Below are positions 1-7,084 of a stretch of DNA of 10,551 bases, piece after piece. The notes beneath the pieces are model-generated. The model had not been told where the DNA came from. It worked only from the letters and a program-made list of their open reading frames with translations, and ran no database searches. Source of the DNA: Gymnopilus junonius (Eukaryota; Basidiomycota; Agaricomycetes; Agaricales; Galerinaceae); the NCBI GenBank assembly GCA_015501075.1, contig JADNYJ010000881.1, positions 1-10,551 of the forward strand. The letters run 5' to 3'. Position numbers and translations under genes: made by a program. Numbering within the stretch: the stretch's first letter is position 1; every line of letters starts with the position of its first letter.

Positions 1-1
1 C

Positions 2-205
2 CACTTATTCCAGGCATGTCCCCAGCACGACCGTCACGACTATCCAGTTCGTCTGGATCAGCTCATATCCTTTTTGAAGGCTAACCCCATGGCATTCGCC
101 TTCAACCCCCCCCTCAGGGTGTCGGATAACTTGGTTGGGCAAGGTAGGTGTTGTTCCTGCTGGCTGGATTCGGTGGTTTGGGGTGCGCTCAGAACAGAGT
201 CCTAA
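2..205 (+). pseudogene. LINE ORF2 C-terminal tail, frameshifted (copy C)
   Basis: The frame beginning at base 2 encodes HLFQACPQHDRHDYP followed by a tail ending NPMAFAF. This matches the C-terminus of ORF2 in LINE B (near 3260-3375) and LINE A (near 1740-1870). HLF-x2-CPQH is the second half of the Cys/His motif found after the RNase H domain in many LINEs; its CxC half lies off the left edge. The normal stop of the family, the TAA in GGATAAC, lies at 127-129 but is out of frame. A C run near 105-112 is one base shorter than in LINE B, so the frame overshoots into the 3' UTR and stops at 203-205. The last 25 or so residues are therefore not native. It is a remnant, with no start in the window. 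Confidence 0.8.
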
Positions 206-598
206 TACTTGGCGGGCTTCAGCTTTGCTGGGTTGAGGGTGGGGGCTTTGGTTCTGGAGCTTCGGCGCTATCGACAGACGTTGTAGCCCCCTGCTTCGGC
301 GACCTGAAATGGTCTGCCTTCAGTGGCTAACACAGTATGCGCGCATCCTGGGCTGTCGGGTTTGGCTGGTGGGCCCCCTTCTGGTGCCCTTCTTTTACTT
401 TGTTAGACCCCTCCCTTCGGTCGGGGCATCAACGAGAGTATGGGCCCATTGTTTTATGGTCCTAAGTTGGCCCGCAAGAGCCAGTCTTGCACTAGGCATA
501 GGTTAACGGTAGATTACTTGGGTGTATGTATATCTGTGACCGGACTGCTTTCGCGCACCGGTATATAAATCCTTGATTTAAAAAAAAAAAAAAAAAAA
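130..598 (+). other. LINE copy C 3' UTR and poly-A tail
   Basis: This is 450 nt of non-coding sequence between the ancestral ORF2 stop and the A19 tract. It matches base for base in length the LINE B 3' UTR. Two overlapping short open frames (148-330 and 309-506) recur at the same places in LINE B. They have no recognisable domain and are probably a by-product of recent common descent. The 3' end of such elements is normally what the element's RT recognises to prime copying, which may explain why the last 60 bases are so well kept. Confidence 0.75.
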
Positions 599-600
599 GG

Positions 601-879
601 TTGAGGAACATCCTTGGTGAATTTGGTTATTTGGCTACTGGACCTTCAACCCTCAAAATGGACAACCAAAGTGCAATCACAGTTGCAAAGAATCCAGAAC
701 ATCATGGGAGGATGAAGCAACTTGATCTTCGACATTTTTGGCTCAGGGACAAGGTTGAAGAAGGTGTGATTGTTCCGGATTACATTCCAACAGCAGACAT
801 GATTGCAGACTCTTTGACAAAGTCTCTCCCTGCTCCCAAAGTTCACTTTTGCAGAGAATCAATGGGTGTGTTATCTTAG
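601..879 (+). pseudogene. Copia pol polyprotein, C-terminal RNase H fragment
   Basis: This is an open frame of 92 codons with no native start. The leading TTG is simply the first codon after the LINE tail. Copia hallmarks are present in order: MDNQSAITVAKNPEHHGRMK (the copia RNase H catalytic Asp region), LDLRHFWLRDKVEEG, and the C-terminal IPTADMIADSLTKSLPAPK. These belong to the RNase H domain at the end of the copia polyprotein, which degrades the RNA of the RNA:DNA hybrid. The frame is intact to its TAG at 877-879, as expected for a fairly young element broken by insertion rather than by mutation. Protease, integrase and RT parts are absent from the window. Assignment to copia rather than gypsy rests on these motifs and is secure. 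Confidence 0.9.
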
Positions 880-961
880 ATCTTTTCTTGTCTTTTCTTG
901 TCTTGTTTTTTCTCTTTCTCTCTTGTTTGTAGACTTAGAGACATGTTCAGTCATGGGGGTA
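880..961 (+). other. Copia 3' untranslated stretch with purine run
   Basis: Downstream of the pol stop is a T/C-rich tract with a 10-bp tandem repeat TCTTTTCTTG (881-890, 891-900, then half a unit). The run GGGGG at 955-959 sits two bases before the LTR. Position and composition fit the polypurine tract that primes plus-strand DNA synthesis, although it is short. Confidence 0.6.
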
Positions 962-1126
962 TGTTAGAGTGACTCTCACATGATATGTTACATGTCACAG
1001 AGTAGTTACATTGTAGCTAAGTCCTCCTGAAGTCCTTAGTTCTTAACTCTGGACTTCAGGTGAGTAGTACATAGTTTCTCCTTGTATTTAGATAGTTCTT
1101 AACTCTGGACTTCAGTCCTTCTAACA
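962..1126 (+). repeat. Copia 3' LTR (165 bp)
   Basis: It starts TGTTAG and ends CTAACA, a perfect 6-bp terminal inverted repeat with the usual TG...CA ends, and sits directly after the purine run. Internally it has a perfect 23-bp direct repeat (1037-1059 and 1093-1115). It also has a 10-bp perfect inverted repeat, CCTGAAGTCC (1026-1035) with GGACTTCAGG (1051-1060), which could form a hairpin with a 15-nt loop. It is short for an LTR but within the copia range. The partner LTR is outside the window, so the ends are inferred from the termini. The flanking bases GTCTG (1127-1131) are the candidate target duplication. Confidence 0.8.
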
Positions 1127-1129
1127 GTC

Positions 1130-1351
1130 TGCGAACAACTCAATGCATGGCTTGGAGGCTATCAGTCTATTGCCAAATGGATGACTCCTGGAAACTTCAA
1201 CTGGTTCATCCATGTTATGCTGTTTTATCATACTAAATACACAATCAAGAAGCAGCAGAAGAAACAGTCAAACCAGGAGATGGAAGATGATGATATTGGA
1301 CTTGACAAGGAGACAGAGACAGAGGAGGAAGAAGGGTCTGATGAAGAGTAG
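1130..1351 (+). pseudogene. KDZ-like transposase, C-terminal remnant
   Basis: This is an open frame of 73 codons ending in TAG at 1349-1351, with no start because the copia LTR cuts it off. It reads CEQLNAWLGGYQSIAKWMTP, then GNFNWFIHVMLFYHT, then a basic stretch (KKQQKKQ) and a very acidic tail rich in Glu and Asp. The EQ-x-NAWLGGY-x-S-I ... MTPGNFNWF-x-H-x-MLFYHT pattern resembles the C-terminal end of Kyakuja-Dileera-Zisupton (KDZ) transposases, which are abundant in mushroom-forming fungi and often carry a CxC zinc-binding N-terminus. That match is from memory of the family. The catalytic residues lie upstream and are not in the window. The acidic tail is typical of a protein end and the stop looks native. 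Confidence 0.7.
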
Positions 1352-1580
1352 TCATAGGAACAGATGAATAGTAATAAAAGAAGTGTATATTAGTGTAAAA
1401 ATATGTCATAACAAGTATGGTTCTCTTCATATATGATAATCTAGGGTCATTCCTACAGGAATCCTATAGGACTGCCCTTGGGAGTCTGTTTCTGATATGG
1501 TTTGGGCCTAATCCTACAGGAATCCTATAGGACTCAGGCCAGTCCTATAGGAATGGTAGGGGGACTGAAAAGTACTGACT
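1352..1580 (+). other. KDZ transposon 3' non-coding end
   Basis: This is AT-rich sequence after the transposase stop, holding no coding frame I can support. AATAAAA-like signals occur at about 1371-1379 (GTAATAAAAG), in a suitable place for a poly-A signal of the transposase mRNA. The rest contains the palindrome cluster listed separately and ends where LINE A resumes. Confidence 0.5.
1451..1554. repeat. Cluster of TCCTAYAGGA palindromes
   Basis: The 10-bp perfect palindrome TCCTATAGGA occurs three times (1462-1471, 1523-1532, 1543-1552). Its one-base variant TCCTACAGGA occurs twice (1451-1460, 1512-1521). The pair variant-plus-palindrome repeats as a 23-bp direct repeat (1451-1473 and 1512-1534). 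The second pair is further enclosed by GGCCT (1505-1509) and AGGCC (1536-1540). Their location near the inferred end of a DNA transposon suggests subterminal transposase-binding sites; this function is inference. Confidence 0.75.
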
Positions 1581-1723
1581 CCGAAGCTCCAGAACAAAGG
1601 CCCCCACCCTCAACCCAGCAAAGCCAAAGCCCACCAAGTATTAGGACTCTGTTCTGAGTGCACCCCAGACCACCAAATCCAGCCAACAGGAACAGCATCT
1701 AGCACCTACCTTGCCCAACCATG

Positions 1724-2771
1724 TTATCTGACACCTCAAGGAGGGCAGTTGAAAGTGAATGCTGTGGGGTTAGCTTTCAAATAAGATACGAGCTGATCCA
1801 GGTGAACTGGATAGTCATAGCGATCATGTTGGGGACATGACCTGAAAAGATGCTCATGAGTTTGGAGGTGGTATCTGCACTCACAGCTGGTGGCTTCAGG
1901 AATGTTGAAGTGAGAGTAGTACTCCCCAGTGGGAGCATGGTTGGTAATAGTGCAAGACACCCTCATGAAGAGAGTCAAGTCATCACTGGCATACTGAAGC
2001 CAGGGGCCACCTCATTTGGCCCATGGTTTGAGTCGACCTCCGTCAAGGTCAGTGAGTGACAAAAATTGCCACCCTGAGTACGAGGGCTACTGGAACAGCT
2101 CTTTCCAGCCCTCCTCTGGATTATCGTCAGCTGCTTTGCGCAGTGAGGCAAGTGAGTGTGGTGTGTTAGGCCCCACCGTTACTGAGAGCTCGGTCGCCAT
2201 GAGATGAGCCCAGTAGTGTATGCCCCATTTCAAAGAAGACAGGACATGATGAAGGGAGATGTGGTGGCCAGGACCTCTGGTCCACCACTCTGTAAGGGCG
2301 TGAATAACGGCCAAGGAATGAACTTGGCTGGAATGCATGGAGGCATCGAGCAGACTCCCTAAAGCCTTAGTGGAGTCTGACATGATAACAATGTAGTCAC
2401 AATTAGCCATGGCACAGGCCCGGACAACTGCAGTACATAGAGAGTAAAGCTCAGCATCCTCTGCAAGAGCACTCCCAGCCATGTAGCGAGATGCATGCAC
2501 CTTGACCCCTTGGCAAAATACAAGCGAAGCTGCAATAGCCTGCTTGTTCCAATCAGTGAGGCGACTACCATCACTGACACAGACCAGAGTGGATGGTTCC
2601 TGCTTCGAAGCTTCCCAGAATCGGTCTAACCAGTTGCGCTGGAGCCCAACCTTATCCTTGGGCACCAGGTTAATATTGAAGTGAATTCCATGATGTAACT
2701 CAAGGAAACACCCACCTGGATGGGCTCTGGCACAAATGGCTCCAGAGGCTCGCTGACTACATGGAGCATGT

Positions 2772-2772
<1 letters not shown>
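1724..2772 (-). pseudogene. LINE A ORF2: RNase H and C-terminal Cys/His part
   Basis: The main open stretch (2665 down to 2087) encodes the RNase H domain: CVSDGSRLTDWNKQAIAASL with the first catalytic Asp, AEDAELYSL with the Glu, and IVIMSDSTKALGSL with the second Asp. The same frame goes on through TAG at 2087-2089 (a CAG or CAA in the ancestor; LINE B has Gln) and TGA at 2012-2014 (CGA, Arg, in LINE B). It then reaches the zinc-type motif CECRYH...HEHLFRSCPQH and a third premature TGA at 1736-1738, before the native TAA at 1724-1726. Upstream of 2665 the frame is shifted, and DDMLHVVSEPLEPF at the 2772 end is in another frame. It is a dead remnant. RNase H here would remove template RNA during second-strand synthesis. 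Confidence 0.85.
2758..2772 (-). repeat. Target-site duplication of LINE B, 3' side
   Basis: TACATGGAGCATGTC lies immediately before the poly-T that is the LINE B tail and is repeated perfectly at 8806-8820, just beyond the LINE B 5' end. Bases outside the repeat differ (C at 2757, G at 8805). This is the expected footprint of target-primed reverse transcription. Confidence 0.92.
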
Positions 2773-2806
<34 letters not shown>

Positions 2807-3250
2807 AGGATTTATATACCGGTGCGCGCAAGCAGTCCGGTCGCAGATGTACATACACCCAAGTAATCTACCATTAAACTACGCCTAGTGCGAGACTGGC
2901 TCTCGCGGGCCAACTTAGGACCATAAAACAATGGGCCCATACTCTCGTTGATGCCCCGACCGAAGGGAGGGGTCTAACAAAGTAAAAGAAGGGCACCGGA
3001 AGAGGGCCCACCAGCCAAACCTGACAGCCCAGGATGCGCGCATACTGTGTTAGCCACTGAAGGCAGACCATTTCGGGTCGCCGAAGTGGGGGGCTACAAG
3101 GTCTGTCAATAGCGCCGAAGCTCCAGAACCAAAGCCCCCACCCTCAACCCAGCAAAGCCGAAGCCCACCAAGTATTAGGACTCTGTTCTGAGCGCACCCC
3201 AAACTGCCGAATCCAGCCAGCAGGAACAGCACCTACCTTGCCCAACCAAG
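2773..3250 (-). other. LINE B 3' UTR and poly-A tail
   Basis: The A28 tract (2773-2800) is preceded on the minus strand by GGTATATAAATCCTTGATTT, the same ending as in copy C. The 450-nt UTR (3250 down to 2801) has exactly the copy C length with scattered substitutions. Two short open frames (3050-3232 and 2874-3071) correspond to those in copy C, with roughly 6 of 60 and 4 of 65 residues changed. I treat them as non-coding. Confidence 0.8.
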
Positions 3251-4165
3251 TTATCCAACACCCCGAGGGGGGCGGTTGAAGGCGAACACCATGGGGTTAG
3301 CCTTCAAAAAGGAAACGAGTTGATCCAGGCAAACTGGATAGTCGTGACGATCATGTTGGGGACACGATCAGAATAGGTGATCGCGAGTTTGGGTATGGTA
3401 GCTGCACTCGCAACTGGTGGATTCAGGGATGTTGAAGCGAGAGTAGTACTCCCCAATGGGAGCATGGTTGGTGATGGCGCGAGTGACCCTTGTAAAGAGA
3501 GTCAGGTCGCCGCCTGCAGCTTGAAGCCAGGGACCACCTCGTTTGGCCCGTGGTTCGAGTCGACCCCCGTCGAGGTCGGTGAGTGACAGAAAATGTCGCC
3601 CTGAATACGAAGGTTGCTGGAACAACTCTTGCCAGCCTTCCCCTGGATTATCGTCCGCTGCTTTGTGCAACGATGCAAGTGAATGTGGCATGTTAGGCCC
3701 CACTGCTACAGAAAGCTCAGTCGCCATGAGATGAGCTTGGTGGTGTATGCCCCACTTCAAAGAAGATGGGACATGATGAAGAGAGATGTGGCGGTCAGGA
3801 CCTCTGGTCCACCACTCTGTAAGGGCACAGATAACTGTCAGGGAATGACCCTGGCCGGAATGCACGGAAGCATCGAGCAGACTCCCCAAGGCCTTGGTGG
3901 AGTCCGACAAGATAACAATGTAGTCACAATTGTCCATGGCGCAAGCCCGGACGATTGCAGTATGAAGGGAGTAGAGCTCAGCATCCTCTGCAAGAGCACT
4001 CCCCACCGCGTAGCGAGATGCATGCACCTCGACCCCTTGGTGAAAAACAAGCGAAGCTGCAATAGCTTGCTTGTTCCAGTCAGTGGGGCGACTACCATCG
4101 CCAACACAAACCAGAGTGGACGGTTCCCACTTCGAAGCTTCCCAGAAGCGGTCTAACCATTCGCG
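3251..4165 (-). other. ORF2 RNase H domain and C-terminal Cys/His motif
   Basis: The frame is continuous from about 4165. It reads VCVGDGSRPTDWNK (first catalytic Asp, codon 4097-4099), AEDAELYSL (Glu, codon 3977-3979) and IVILSDSTKALGSL (second Asp, codon 3902-3904). It ends in the post-RNase H motif CECSYH-x5-DHLF-stop-SCPQH. The TGA at 3368-3370 falls inside this last motif. The protein would end ANPMVFAFNRPPRGVG at 3251. Having RNase H in ORF2 separates this family from L1-type elements. Confidence 0.85.
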
Positions 4166-4782
4166 CCGAAGCCCAACCTTTCCTTGGGTGCCGGAGTGAT
4201 ATCAAAGCGAATTCCGTGATGTAACTCAAGGAATTGCCCCCTGGATGAGCCTCTGGGGCAAATGGCTCCAGGGCTCGCTGACTACATGGAGCATGTCATC
4301 AACGTCCATAACAGTACCCCGCACCTTAGCGCGTTGTGGGGCAGTCATAAAGGCAGCAGAGCAAGGGTGAGGAGTCGCTCTTTTGGAAAAGGGCACACTC
4401 AGAAGGGAGCGCACCGGATGAGTGTCCGAGAGGGCTGCCATGCGCAGAACACCTACTGCGGCAGCACGTTTCAAGACTAAGTTGATAGGGACCAGGCCAG
4501 CGAGGGCCTCGATCCCCCCAGTTGGGGAGGTGTGGAATGCACCAGTAATCCAGAGTGCAGCATGGCGTTGCATGCTGGCCAGTAGTTTGATGGTCCCCTG
4601 GCACTTAGCGCCCTGGAAGAACCACAGTCGGAGGCCGTATGTTGCAATAGGCAACACACAAGACCTGTAAAGCAGATGCTTTTGCATGGGTGTGAGCCCC
4701 CTAGATGAGTTACCAAGCATCCTCATTGCCCTGACGGTGGTGAAGGACTTGGTGGAGTAATACCGGACATGTTCATGAAATG

Positions 4783-5700
4783 TCAATTTCGGTCGAAGAA
4801 GAAACCCAAGTACCGCCAAAACGGCTTGGGTGTCAGATGCCTGTCACGGGTGTAGGGAGCGTACCCTAGATCCATGGACGGATTGAACTCGGAATGAGAA
4901 TGATCAAAGTGGAATAACTCCGTTTTGTCATGCTCAAGAGCGAGGGCGAACTTTTTGAAGAGTTCGAAGATCACCGCATAGGACCTTTTCAAGGCTATGC
5001 AGTTGGCGTCGAGTGTCTTTGACTGCACAATAAGTGTGCCATCATCGACATAGGAGAGCAGAGTGGTGTCGGAGACCGATGCGTTCTGCATGAAGAGTTT
5101 CAGCACTGGTGTGAGGAAGAGTGCCGAGAGAACTGGGGACAAAGCAGAGCCCTGCCCCACCCTGACATCAGCTTGTCAGGGGTCAGATTGAAAACTGTTC
5201 CAGGCATAAGACATGGAATGGCTGACCAGGTATGATGAAAAGAATTCCACCACATTAGGAGGGAAGCCCTGCTTCCTGAGAATTGCAATCAACACTTCAT
5301 GATTGAGGGAAGGGAAGAACTGTGCCATGTCAAAGGTGATGACACTGGTCTTTAAACCGCGAGCCCACCCTGCATGCACCAGGTGCATGAGGAGCAAGCC
5401 CGCATCCTCAGTGGAGCACTGATGCACACCACCGAGTTGATTAGGGTGAAAGATATCGTGCTTAACAGCATCGAATTGAATACGGTTGGAAAGCATTTTC
5501 TCAACCAATTTGCCAAGGGTGTTCAGGAGCACAATGGGCCTGAATGCCTTAGGCGTGGAATATGAGGGCTTGTTCGGCTTCGGAATAATCACTGACAAGG
5601 ACTCCTTAAAGTGAGTTGGCCAATACCCAACCCGAAGGCAGGCATTGGCTAACTGCACGAACACCTGAAGACAGTGTTCATGCGAATAATCGCCTTAAGG
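4783..5700 (-). other. ORF2 reverse transcriptase core
   Basis: RT motifs follow in order on the minus strand. VIIPKPNKPSYSTPKAFRPI and LLNTLGKLVEKML are the fingers. TFDMAQFFPSLNH is motif A, with its Asp near 5330. GQGSALSPVLSALFL is motif B, and LLSYVDDGTLIV is motif C, with the YVDD codons at 5041-5052. FWRYLGFFFD is the region after the palm. TGA at 5176-5178 interrupts DP-QADVRVGQG, and a one-base loss near 4790 shifts the frame after FFFDR. The thumb continues in the next frame (KLTFHEHVRYYSTKS to VDDMLHVVSEP). Confidence 0.9.
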
Positions 5701-6380
5701 TGTGACCACTTAATATGATCAGGACCCGGTGCTGAGTTGTTAGAACAGGATGCCAAGGCCTCCCTCAGTTCCAACAGTGAGAAGGCAGTCCACTCTCGTA
5801 CTTCCATATCGGGAAGGGAGGTGAGACCACTAATGTCATATGTCCAGTCAGAGGCCGAATTGTACGTGCCATGAAGGGCATCCCAAAGGGAGGGCATATC
5901 ATGGCAGGGCTGTCCATTGAATTGGATAGCTTCGGAGGGTGGTAACTTGCGCTGCTGGATCCAGTTCATTAGATCCCAGGGGCACTTGTTAGTAGTGGCA
6001 ACTTCGGTGATGCGTTCATCAAAGAACTTGCGTTTAGCAGCTTTAACAGCTCTGCGAAAGATTTTATGGTTATCACGAGAGTTATCTCGCTGATAAGCAT
6101 CGAAGGAATCCTCACAGGAGTCATCCCACCAAGGACGGGAGTGAGGGGAGATACGAATCGTCTTGGAATACTTTCGCCAAGCATCCGAGAAGGCAGAAGC
6201 CACATCCGAAGACACAACCTCCACCTGATCCGGGGAGTCGATCGGCACCAAGGGATCAATGCCCTTGAGCTTCTCAATGATGGACAACATGAAGTCATCC
6301 AATTGATCCAGTGGCAGTGAGCGCATCGGAACAGTTGCTGCCACTGGAGCGACAGAGATAGAACAGGCCAACAGAACATG

Positions 6381-7082
6381 GTCCGATGGCCTGCACCATA
6401 GTTCACCTCTCCGAGTGCCTGCAGACAGCTCCTCAGTAGGTTGAACGAAGATGAGGTCGATGACTGACTCTCATTGAGATGGGTTGCCAGGGATGTGAGT
6501 GGGACCCAGATTGACTGGGAGAGAGAGCATCAATCCCAGTGTGGCTGCCATGTTCAGCAGGTTATTGGCTGTCGTTCGATGATGCAGGACACCAGGGTCC
6601 CACTTATTCGAGTGACAGTTGAAATCACCCCCCATGTAATGGAACATTGGAAGAAAGTCGGCCTGCTCGGTGAGCAAGTCGATAGCTGTGTGCTTATCAT
6701 CCGAATACACATTCAGTAAGTTAACAATGGTGTCTCCAGTAAACAGAGACACCGCCATGATGTCACGGTGATCTATAAGATCGTGTCGCATAGTGGGGCA
6801 CCAGGGGTTCAACCTCGTCGAAACGTAGGTCAGAACGCATAGCCGGAGCCCAGTGGGGTCAGGCCAAACCATTACCTTCCAATCAGGGTGGTTTGGTGCA
6901 CCAATAACTGCCTCACCTTCGGGGTCTCTCGAAGACGGAGCACGTCGTATCTCATGCCAGGGTGGCTCTTGCAAGAAAATAATGTTGAAAGAGTCTTTTA
7001 GACGGTCGAGAAGTACATCGATATGACCATAATTCTGGTTACAATTGTACGAAATAATTCTAACATCCTCCTTTCTTCTCAT
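6381..7082 (-). other. ORF2 endonuclease domain (EEP/APE-like)
   Basis: This is the N-terminal domain of ORF2. Visible signature residues are Asn13 in ISYNCNQNYG, Glu39 in IIFLQEPPW, Asp153/Asn155 in MGGDFNCHSNKWD, then VIDLIF and the final Ser-Asp-His triad in CRPSDHVLL (about residues 233-235). These are the metal-binding and catalytic positions of the exonuclease-endonuclease-phosphatase fold that LINEs use to nick target DNA. All are present, but TGA at 6471-6473 splits the domain between GNPSQ and ESVIDLIF. Confidence 0.88.
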
Positions 7083-7084
7083 TA
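7080..7084 (-). promoter_or_regulatory. TAATG stop/start overlap between ORF1 and ORF2
   Basis: On the minus strand the ORF1 stop TAA (7084-7082) shares its last A with the ORF2 start ATG (7082-7080). The same UAAUG arrangement in the silkworm LINE SART1 is known to drive ORF2 translation by termination-coupled reinitiation. Here, use for that purpose is inferred from the arrangement alone. There is no other ATG nearby that would give ORF2 a complete endonuclease start. Confidence 0.75.

Larger units (their letters stand above)
1..598 (+). mobile_element. LINE copy C, 3' end (left edge cut by window)
   Basis: This is the 3' end of a non-LTR retrotransposon of the same family as the two minus-strand copies at 1581-10551. 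It holds the last codons of ORF2, a 450-nt 3' UTR (130-579) and a 19-nt poly-A tail (580-598). The UTR has the same length as that of LINE B (2801-3250 read in reverse) and near-identical sequence, including the terminal GGTATATAAATCCTTGATTT just before the A tract. Copia pol sequence follows directly at 599-601, so the tail marks an insertion into that copia element. The upstream target-site duplication and the rest of the LINE lie outside the window, so it cannot be said whether this copy is 5'-truncated. Confidence 0.9.
599..1126 (+). mobile_element. Ty1/copia LTR retrotransposon, 3' end
   Basis: This is a 5'-broken copia-type retrotransposon. In order it holds the RNase H end of pol (601-879), a pyrimidine-rich 3' untranslated stretch (880-954), a purine run (955-959) and the 3' LTR (962-1126). 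Its left side is cut by the LINE C poly-A tail at 598. Its right side ends in CTAACA, the inverted repeat of the TGTTAG start of the LTR, and abuts KDZ transposase sequence. Integrase, reverse transcriptase and the 5' LTR must lie outside the window on the left, or are lost. Confidence 0.85.
1127..1580 (+). mobile_element. KDZ-type DNA transposon, 3' end
   Basis: Between the copia LTR and the broken LINE A 3' UTR lies the tail of a transposase gene (1130-1351) and about 230 bp of AT-rich DNA with repeated palindromes (1451-1554). The right boundary is set at 1580 because LINE A homology starts abruptly at 1581 (CCGAAGCTCC), in the middle of its 3' UTR. The simplest reading is a DNA transposon inserted into LINE A and later hit by copia. 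The other end and the terminal inverted repeat partner are outside the window, so the exact terminus and target duplication cannot be confirmed. Confidence 0.6.
1581..2772 (-). mobile_element. LINE copy A, 3' part (older, interrupted copy)
   Basis: Read on the minus strand, this is the end of ORF2 and the first 143 nt of the 3' UTR of the same LINE family. It joins to 8806-10551 once LINE B is removed. The UTR is cut at 1581, 137-143 nt after the ORF2 stop, where the KDZ end begins; the rest of the UTR and the poly-A are missing. It differs from LINE B by many CG-to-TG/CA changes plus indels, for example an extra 7 bp near 1697-1705. At 2772 it ends in the first copy of the 15-bp duplication. 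Confidence 0.88.
3251..7082 (-). pseudogene. LINE B ORF2: endonuclease - reverse transcriptase - RNase H polyprotein (inactivated)
   Basis: This is about 1,280 codons from ATG at 7080-7082 to TAA at 3251-3253. The start is fixed by the TAATG overlap with ORF1 and by endonuclease homology beginning within ten residues. The order is endonuclease (residues about 7-240), linker, RT, RNase H, and a Cys/His motif near the C-terminus. In the cell the product would nick target DNA, copy the element RNA from the nick and remove the template. Lesions: TGA at 6471-6473, 5176-5178 and 3368-3370, all in frame with conserved sequence on both sides. One-base frameshifts lie near 5677 and 4790, and further compensating indels near 4150-4275. 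LINE A keeps the RT frame where B shifts at 5677 (it reads HDEHCLQVFMQLAN), which confirms this is damage in B. At least some stops look like CpG deamination. Confidence 0.9.

Noticed and set aside
148..506. Two 60-65 codon frames in the LINE 3' UTR as possible small proteins
   Set aside because: No start context, domain or independent conservation is visible. They overlap each other and are probably kept only because the copies are young.
1026..1060. Hairpin in the LTR as a transcription terminator or a small RNA gene
   Set aside because: It lies within a eukaryotic LTR, has no T run after it, and is better described as LTR structure.
1245..1430. Minus-strand frame opposite the KDZ C-terminus
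   Set aside because: It is antisense to the acidic tail and is low complexity.
3377..4156. Plus-strand frames opposite the RNase H region, some repeated in LINE A (1850-2207 and 3377-3734)
   Set aside because: They recur only because the minus-strand LINE sequence recurs; the minus strand carries the catalytic motifs.
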